Part shown: in pieces, positions 56,700-64,000 of the stretch
Layout of the letters: each line of letters starts with the position of its first letter
Position numbering within the stretch: the stretch's first letter is position 1
NCBI GenBank assembly: GCA_032622095.1
Contig: CP136066.1
Span: forward strand, 190,206,816 to 190,270,815
Direction: 5' to 3'
DNA from: Siphonodentalium dalli
Lineage: Eukaryota > Mollusca > Scaphopoda > Gadilida > Siphonodentaliidae
Length of the DNA stretch: 64,000 bases
Notes under the pieces: model-generated
Databases searched by the model: none
Told to the model about the DNA's origin: nothing
What the model saw: the letters and a program-made list of their open reading frames with translations, nothing else
Translations under genes and position numbers: made by a program

Positions 56700-58960
56700 A
56701 GTTCACACATCCTTGAATCTCGAATTTGAGCCTGTGCAGTGAAAACCTATGTCACCTAAACCTAAGTCAAGTCCCGAACTATGCAGGATGGTCCACATAT
56801 GTCCCAATATCCATATTATATGCCAGAATACAAAGATATAGGCACATACCCATTTTCTAGGATGGTCCCTTAAAATGATGAACCCCAAATTTGAGCCCGT
56901 GCAGTTTAAACCTAGGCAAACTATACATTAGTCATATCCAGATGCATGATGGTCCAGCAATGTCCCAACATCCATACTATATATATAATCCGATATAGGC
57001 ACATAACAATTTTCTGTGATGGGCCCTTAAATTGGAGAACCCTGAATTTGAGCCTATGTCAGCTATAAATGAGTCATGTCCAAATGCATGATGGTCCAGA
57101 TTTGTCCCAAAATAAATGTTATATCTTAGAATCGAAAGATACAGGTACATAACAATTTTCCATGATGGGCCATTAAAATGGTGAACCCCAAATTTGAGCG
57201 AGTGCAGTTAAAACCCAAGAAAACTGTACATGAGTCATGCCCAGATTCAGGATGGTCCAGGTATGTCCCAGCATCCATATTATATGCCAGAATCTAAAGA
57301 TATAGGCATACACTCATTCTTTATGATGGGCCCTTAAAATGGTGAACCCCAAATTTGAGCCCGTGCAGTGAAAATCTATGTCTACTATACCTGAGCCATG
57401 TACATATGCATGATGGTCCATATATGTCCCAATATCCACATTACATCCCAGAATCCAAAGATATATGCACATAACAATTTTCCATGATGGGCCCTTAAAA
57501 TGGTAAATCCCAATTTTGAGCCCCTCAAGTTTAAACCTAAGTAAACTATACGTGAGTCATGCCCAGATGCAGGTCGGTCCAGATATGTCCCAACATCCAT
57601 ATTGTATGGCAGAATCCAACGATATGGGGGCGTACGCATTTTTTATGATGGGCCTTTACAATGGAGAACCCCAAATTTGAGCCCGTGCAGTGAAAACATA
57701 TGTCAGCTTTTCCTGATTCATGTCCAGATACAGGAGGGTCCATATATGTCCCAATATCCATATTGCATGCCAGAATCTAAGACATAGGCACATACCAATT
57801 CTTTATGATGGGCCCTTAAAATGGTGAACCCCAAATTTGAGCCCGTGCAGTGAAAATCTATGTCTACTATACCTGAGCCATGTACATATGCATGATGGTC
57901 CATATATGTCCCAATATCCACATTACATCCCATAATCCAAAGATATATGCACATAACAATTTTCCATGGTGGGCCCTTAAAATGGTAAACCCCAATTTTG
58001 AGCCCCTCAAGTTTAAATCTAAGTAAACTATACGTGAGTCATGCCCAGATGCAGGTCGGTCCAGATATGTCCCAACATCCATATTGTATGGCAGAATCCA
58101 ACGATATGGGGGCGTACGCATTTTTTATGATGGGCCTTTACAATGGAGAACCCCAAATTTGAGCCCGTGCAGTGAAAACATATGTCAGTTTTTCCTGATT
58201 CATGTCCAGATACAGGAGGGTCCAGATATGTCCCAATATCCATATTGCATGCCAGAATCTAAGATATAGGCACATACCAATTTTTTATGATGGGCCCTTA
58301 AAATGGTGAACCCCAAATTTGAGCCCGTGCAGTGAAAATCTATGTCTACTATACCTGAGTCATGTACATAAGCATGATGGTCCATATAATTATGTCCCAA
58401 TATCCACATTACATCCCAGAAACCAAAGATATATGCACATAACAATTTTCCATGATGGGCTCTTAAAATTGTAAACCCAAATTTGAGCCCCTCAAGTTTA
58501 AACCTAAGTAAACTATACGTGAGTCATGCCCAGATGCAGGTCGGTCCAGATATGTCCCAACATCCATATTATATGCCAGAATTCAACGATATAGGCGCAT
58601 ACCCATTTTTTAAGCTGGGCCCTTATAATGGAGAACCCCAAATTTGAGCCCGTGCAGTGAAAACATATGTCAGCTTTTCCTGATTCATGTCCAGATACAG
58701 GAGGGTCCAAATATGTCCCAATATCCATTTTAACTACCAGAATCTAAAGATATAGACACACTTAAAATGGCGAACCCGAACCCCAAATTTGAGTCCGTGC
58801 AGTGAAAACATGTGACACTTGGTTGTAAACATGACAACTTTAATACCAGTGGGGAAAACACAAGTTGCCCAGCATATCTACCAATGTAGATGACTATACA
58901 TGAGTCAAGTCCGGATGCAGGATGGTCCAGCTAAGTCCCAATATCCATATCTTATGCCCA
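56700..58960 (-). repeat. Satellite, ~160-bp monomer with 482-bp higher-order unit
   Basis: About 14 monomers each have ccccaaatttgagcccgtgc, gatggtcca, atatgtcccaatatccat and gatgggcccttaaaatgg. From about 57.2 to 58.6 kb the pattern repeats at 482-485 bp with much higher identity than between neighbouring monomers, so three monomers form a higher-order unit. The repeated 61-84-codon antisense frames are translations of the satellite; a 482-bp period is not a multiple of three, so no continuous protein is possible. Confidence 0.9.
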
Positions 58961-58989
58961 GAATCCAAAGGTATAGCACAATCATAATA

Positions 58990-59085
58990 GGGGTCTGCGA
59001 ATCGGATATTTTGCATCGAATCGAATCTCGATATCGAATCTCCTTCCTGTTATCGACATCGAATCTCGAATCGAATCAGCTAGTG
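58990..59085. repeat. GAATCGAATC-rich low-complexity tract
   Basis: Repeats of atcgaatctcgaatcgaatc-like words in both orientations. Could be the end of a decayed hAT-type element, which often have such tips, but no partner end was found. Confidence 0.35.
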
Positions 59086-59209
59086 GTTGACATTGTTTAC
59101 AGTGCGTAATTCGGTGTCTCATTACAAAAACTGCAAAATTCACTAGATACTATATAACAATTTTAATCTTCTTAAACAGCAGTTGGAACTTGCATATTTT
59201 TTAGGGAAA

Positions 59210-59505
59210 TCATGACATAGGCAAGTCACTCTCGGTCTCATTGGGGTTTGGGATATGTTGCATTGAATTTCTATCTAGCTGTGTCATGGCGACCATTACA
59301 CAAGAAGTGACAGTATGACATTTAAAGACATGTAGTTCAATCAACGTATCACCAACTTCATGGAATTGAAGTAACTTGTCTACATTATTTAATAAAGATA
59401 ACACAGAATTTGACACACTTGGAAATGGGTACATCGTTATAATCAGGGAGCCTGATGGGTCTATTTGCACAATCGCATACGAAAGGTTTGATGCCCCAGA
59501 TGTGT
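59210..59505 (-). CDS. Unassigned open frame, possible exon
   Basis: The minus frame reads TFLGCNTSGASNLSYAIVQI, DPSGSLIITMYPFPSVSNSV and onward to NETESDLPMS-stop. Composition is protein-like, with hydrophobic and polar alternation and few rare patterns, but I recognise no family. No convincing acceptor was found at its 5' side. It could be a last exon or chance. Confidence 0.2.
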
Positions 59506-59559
59506 TACACCCCAGGAACGTTCAAAGAAATCGGATTTCTTAAGTTACGCATTCCTGGC

Positions 59560-59995
59560 GTTTAGGGACCAGAGACCCCACAAAACCCCAAAAATGAATT
59601 ATATTTGCACTTTTGAGTACAACGCTGATTTTTGTATTAATTGTGCTCCAGCAATTACTGATCAACAATACACAATTTATGAAACGAAATTTCCGGGCGT
59701 TTTCATTTCAGAAAGGGGTTTTTGAAAGTATCCCCCAAAACCCCAAAAATTACTTCTATTTGCACTTTCGAGTACAAAGTTGATTTTCATATTAATAGTG
59801 CTCTAGTCATCACTGATTACTAATACACTATTTCTGAAACAAAATTCCTTGGCGTTTTCATTTCTGAATGGGTTTTTTTAAAGTGCCCCCAAAAAACTAG
59901 AAAATTAATTTCCTCAATAGTTATCCTGCTATCGCTAGTCATAATAACCTCGTTTAAGAAACGAAATTCCGTGCGTTTTCATTTAAGAAGCACAT
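59560..59995 (+). repeat. Tandem repeat, ~175-bp unit, about 2.5 copies
   Basis: The words ggcgttttcattt, ccccaaaa(a)ttac and tatttgcactttcgagtac recur three times with divergence. Non-coding. Confidence 0.65.
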
Positions 59996-60011
59996 GCCAC
60001 GTGAAACAATT

Positions 60012-60065
60012 GACCCTACCCCAATAATACTTAATTATATAGGAGTAAGTATTATTGGGGTGGGT
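60012..60065. other. Strong hairpin
   Basis: accctaccccaataatactt pairs with aagtattattggggtgggt across a ~12-base AT loop. It is isolated; no element boundary was identified. Confidence 0.65.
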
Positions 60066-60235
60066 AATTTTTGTGCTGGGGGATATGTGTTAAGGAGATG
60101 GTGGGTTCGAAAACCCGAAAAAAAAATATATTTGCACTGCCGTACGCACAGATAATATTTCTTAATACTATCTCCACTATCATCAATGTTCACAGACCAA
60201 ATGGTAAAAAAAAAACTTGGTCAGAGTCAATGGTG

Positions 60236-61185
60236 TAGTAACACCTAGCATTTCATATTCTCATATAAGCGATAAAACAATGCAATATTCCTTTTAATTA
60301 AACATGACTTTTTTAGGTATTTATTAAGCTGTACAATCATGTATTATGCGAAGCCTGTATTCTATGAACACTTTCAGGTGGGACATTCCAATTTATGATT
60401 CGATTTATTTGAAAGTATGTTGTTGCTATATAACAGGATACCTAAACACCGGACTCACCCCATAGGATAAATGATGTGTCCCTATCATGGGCACAATCCT
60501 GCACAATGGGGACAAACAAGTTCGCGCGAATCAATGTCAAGTATGACCGCATTGGGAATTTCTTCGAAAGCTGCAGAACAATATAGACATTTAAAGCGAG
60601 GACGATGACAGATTTATGTCAAGTATAAACACGGGCAGAATTGATTGCTGGTGTCAGAACCCGGCTGAACAACATTCGCATTGAAGTAGTGTCATTCAAC
60701 TATCGGCGCCAACTCAACAATCCTGCACAATGGGGAAAAACAAGTTCGCGCGAATCAATGTCAAGTATGACCGCGTTGGGAATTTCTTCGAAAGCTGCAG
60801 AACTATATAGACATTTGAAGCGAGGACGATGACAGATTTATGTCAAGTATAAACACGGGCAGAATTGATTGCTGGTGTCAGAACCCGGCTGAACAACATT
60901 CGCATTGAAGTAGTGTCATTCAACTATCGGCGCCAACTCAAGAGTTATTCATGAGTTGATATCCAACGTCATGGGTGTTTTCAAAAGTGGGCGAGCAACT
61001 CTCCGTGACCAGTTTTCTAATTGATTTTACAGAAAAACTTTCGTCGTGTATACTTTCTGAGAACTACTTTCTGGAGAAGCCCTTTAGCTAAGATCTGTAT
61101 TATTCTTGGTCAGAATCAATGGTGAAGTAACATCTAGCATTTCATATTCTCATATAACAGATAAAACAATGGAAAATCTATAATA
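60236..61185 (+). repeat. Region bounded by ~75-bp direct repeats
   Basis: Words ggtcaga(g/a)tcaatggtg(t/a)ag and catttcatattctcatata occur at about 60218-60288 and 61108-61180 in direct orientation. Between them lies a 224-bp tandem duplication. It may be an insertion or an internal duplication; not assigned. Confidence 0.45.
60494..60941 (+). repeat. Tandem duplication of 224 bp
   Basis: caatcctgcacaatgggg starts both copies (about 60494 and 60718) and gcgccaactcaa ends them. The copies differ by only a few bases, so the duplication is recent. A 63-codon frame spanning the junction is chance. Confidence 0.85.
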
Positions 61186-61838
61186 TGCAATATTTTTGTC
61201 ATTTTTTCGGGCAGAATCGGGGGAACAACATTTTCAAAATCCGCTTTGGGGGGAATTTTATGGAGTTCTTTGAAAAAAGTCCTATTTACGTGCATAGCTT
61301 TATTGTTTGATATTTCGTTCCTTGTGAAATTATTAATATATTATTATTGTTGTCATTACAAAATCCAAAATAGCGGACAAAATGGTGTCCGGAAGTGGTA
61401 AAATTGTGCAAATTTCGCTACATTTTACCAAATAATTTCGATTTTTTGTACCATGCTAAATCGATATCTGATAGTAATGAGCCATATCACGAGAATTTGG
61501 CCCTTCAGTGTCCATCAAATTAAAATAGATTTAAAATACAATTTCGAAGAAAAATCAATTATTATTGTAATGCCCAGAAGGTAATTGAACTCACCCGTGT
61601 ACTGAATACTGAATACCAATACGATGGCAGACATGAACCGCCCATTTTAGCAGAAACGATGGCATCAATATCGAAAATAGGGACAAAATGGCCACCGGCA
61701 GCAGTAAAATTGGGCAAGTTCGGCTAAAGGTCACCAGACTGTTTCCATGGCATCAAAAATAAAAACATATTATTTTCATTAATTTATATTGTAACTAAAT
61801 CTTCTCATATTATTTATAGCCAATAGTGCTATATGCCA
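61186..61838. other. Degenerate repeats, no gene
   Basis: Two loosely similar ~300-bp units share gacaaaatgg and agtaaaattg(t/g)gcaa (about 61376 and 61680). No gene is seen. Confidence 0.4.
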
Positions 61839-61839
61839 T

Positions 61840-62500
61840 GAAATGAGTGTCAAAAGCCACCAAACTTGTATCCAAACATATCCAATGAGTTTCCAAAACC
61901 ACTTAACGAGTGTCATCTAAGGAGCTTAAGTCCACGCATCTGGGGTCTCAAACCACCATCTTAATTAATATAGTATACCAAACCAGCACAGTCCATAGAA
62001 CGGGCACTGCCAATTGCCAACCAGTGTCCCAAACCACCCAATACGCATCCCAATCGACACAACTAGTGTCGCAAACCATCCAAATGGTGCCCAAACACGC
62101 CGTGATGAGTAATCCAAACCATCCAACGATTGACACCATATATCACCCAGAGAATGTCCCAAATCATGCACGCAGTGTTCCAAACCTCACAACGAACATC
62201 TCAAATCATCAATTGAGAACCCCACACCATCCCATGTGTGTCCAATAAAACCAATCAATGAGTGTTCATACCCATCCAATGGCCGTCCCATGCAACATGA
62301 CGATTGCCTCAAACCACCCGGACCAAGAATGTCTAAAAACAATCCGCCTGGTGCCTAAAACCACCCCATGCAGAATGACCCACACCATCGAATGACTGTC
62401 AACTATTATACAAAATCATCCATCGGATATCTCGAACAACCCAGCGAGTGTCTCTTGGTTTGGATTTTAAACCCATTGGGTGGTTTGGAACACTCATTTG
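61840..62500 (+). repeat. Degenerate ~22-bp minisatellite, left field
   Basis: Many imperfect copies of cccaaaccatccaatgagtg. Translation gives PNHP-rich frames, which are not genes. The orientation reverses near 62455. Confidence 0.75.
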
Positions 62501-62745
62501 ATGGTCTTTATCCTTGACCGTAGCTTCTTGACATTTTGCGAAAATCCTGTGCCATAGGGTGCATCGCATATATAAGGAAATGCATTGGCCTAATATTACT
62601 TACCTTGGCCATGTGAGTCACAGAATGTTCATAACACATGCAGGACTCCCTATGGGAGACCCGCATACATGTATATGGGAGAATGCATGGCACAGGATCA
62701 TTAATGCTGTATCAGCACATCACCCGTCATGAAAGGGTTGAATAC
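62501..62745. mobile_element. Diverged family-P MITE
   Basis: A half palindrome (gtgcatcgcatatataaggaa, 62560-62580 region) and a second diverged palindrome (about 62640-62695) lie between ttatccttgaccg and cgtcatgaaagggttga ends. It fits the TTAA-type family but both target sites are degenerate. Confidence 0.4.
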
Positions 62746-63735
62746 TCGGAGGAGGGTTTTGTACACTTGTTTAAATGTATTGAGATGCAAGTTAGTAGAT
62801 GGTTTATGACACCATTTGGATGGATTGGGAACTCAATGGCTGGTTTGTTATACTAGTTGTATGGTTTGGGTCACTCGGTGGGTGGTTGTAACACCCATTG
62901 CATGGTTTGAGACAACAGTTGAATTGGTTTGGACACTCGACTTGGATATGGGACACACGTGTGGTTGAATGTGACATACATTTGTCGATTTATTCAATGA
63001 TTGGGCCATTTTATAAATTGAGACGACTTTTGGTGGTTTGAACCTATTTGGGTAGGAACACCAGTTGCATTGTTTGGGGCACTACTAGTACCATGCACTG
63101 TGATTTGGAACAACAGTTGCAGGGTTACGACACTGATCGGGTGAATGAGACACTCCTTGGATGGCCTGTGATACCCATTGTGTGGGTTAGGGTACCAGAT
63201 GCATGGTTTGGAGGACTATCTGTGCTGGTCGGGAATCAGGTGCATATCGTACAGGGCACTACTTAATTGTTTGTGCCACCCGTTGGAAAGTTTGAGACCA
63301 ATTGGGTGGTTTTGGACACTAGATGTGCATATGGGACATACGAATGGTGGAATGAGACACTCATTTGTCGACTGGTTCACTGATTGGGCCGTGGAATGGA
63401 TTGAGACGACAGTTGGTGGTTGGGACACCCGTTGTATGACATAGAACTCTCTTCGGATGGCCTGGGACAAAAAATTTGGTGCATATGGGACACTCTTTTC
63501 CTTTCGAACATTCGCTGGATTGTTTGTGACACTCATTTGGTGGTTTGGGGCATTCATTGGATGGATTGGCCCGCTCATTGTATGATTTGGATCACACGTT
63601 GGGTGGTTAGGGACACTCATTTTTGGTAGTTTGGGACAAAACCTGTGTAGCTTGGAACGTGCGTTGAATTGTTTGGGGCACTACCATGCGCTGTGGTTTG
63701 GAACAATCGTTGCAGGGCTACGACAATACTCGTGG
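62746..63735 (-). repeat. Degenerate ~22-bp minisatellite, right field (inverted)
   Basis: The same unit as 61840-62500 on the opposite strand: tggtttgggacactcattgg and variants. A 134-codon minus frame with PNHP/PNHT repeats is a translation of the repeat. Confidence 0.75.
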
Positions 63736-64000
63736 TAATTTAGATGGCACGTGATACTCATTGTGTAAAACACTTCAACTGTTGACTTCCGATTGCCATT
63801 TTCGTCATCATTTTTGAAAACTCGGGTTTTGACTTACTGTTATCGTATTATGATTGGACATCATGTATGGTAGCGCAACTGGCACCTACGGTGAAAGTTA
63901 CTGTAAAATGCTCTTTTTGTTACTTTCGGTTGCCATTTTGTCCTCCATTTTGGACTCTTTTTTTTCAGTCACATTATGCAGGAAATGACAGGCATATGGC
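63736..64000. other. No recognisable feature
   Basis: Contains two similar words (ttccgattgccattttcgtc and ttcggttgccattttgtcc) about 140 bp apart. Nothing else is supported. Confidence 0.3.

Noticed and set aside
56703-58728. Repeated minus-strand frames with GFTILRAHH and WILGHIWT
   Set aside because: Satellite translations; the 482-bp period is not divisible by three, and stops separate the units.
55679-58960. CRISPR-like array
   Set aside because: The repeats are contiguous with no unique spacers, and the genome is clearly eukaryotic.
61910-63629. PNHP-rich frames up to 134 codons
   Set aside because: Translations of the degenerate ~22-bp minisatellite, with no start context or splice structure.

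Overview
This window looks like AT-rich genomic DNA from an invertebrate animal, most likely a bivalve mollusc. The reasons are spliced exons with GT/AG borders, an L1/Tx1-type retrotransposon, hAT, BEL/Pao, piggyBac-type and DDE_Tnp_4 transposon remains, and the ACGG-rich repeat tails and ~160-bp-unit elements often met in bivalves. There is no bacterial-type gene organisation. The species call is inference. Most of the window is transposable elements, foldback repeats and satellites; few host exons are visible.

Layout. (1) 1-10,080: three minus-strand exons (9,866-9,966; 4,083-4,259; 3,145-3,273) form the 5' part of a sphingosine-kinase-like gene. All three introns are phase 1. The rest of the catalytic domain is not seen and probably lies left of the window. 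Its first intron (5.6 kb) holds nested repeats, including a 3-kb foldback and paired 69-bp palindromes. (2) 11.4-13.0 kb: small foldbacks, a deleted hAT element with an 8-bp target duplication, and a LINE 3' relic. (3) 15.4-32.3 kb (block A) and 39.15-46.1 kb (block B): two copies of one ~7-kb segment. It holds a small RING-type gene, a divergent SWIM-YqaJ-PHD gene, and a convergent DDE_Tnp_4 transposase, and reads as one ISL2EU-like transposon. Block A is swollen by three large insertions (15.93-18.77, 19.62-22.12 and 23.56-26.72 kb) for which block B gives the natural empty site. (4) 32.6-34.2 kb (A') and 53.2-55.5 kb (B'): a second duplicated segment in the same order, with its own insertions. 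(5) 34.5-38.55 kb: an L1/Tx1 retrotransposon flanked by 16-bp target duplications. (6) 46-53 kb: a poly-A tail, foldbacks, a TIR element with ~165-bp repeats, a C2H2 zinc-finger relic, a hAT transposase relic and a BEL/Pao relic. (7) 55.7-64 kb: a 68-bp minisatellite, a ~160-bp satellite with a 482-bp higher-order period, further tandem repeats, and an inverted pair of degenerate ~22-bp minisatellite fields.

The main biological points are the three-protein transposon in two copies and the chance to date and delimit unknown mobile elements by comparing the duplicated blocks. Several lesions are shared by both copies, so the segment was duplicated after the transposon had begun to decay. The small RING frame stayed open in both. 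No tRNA, rRNA, CRISPR array or bacterial operon was found.
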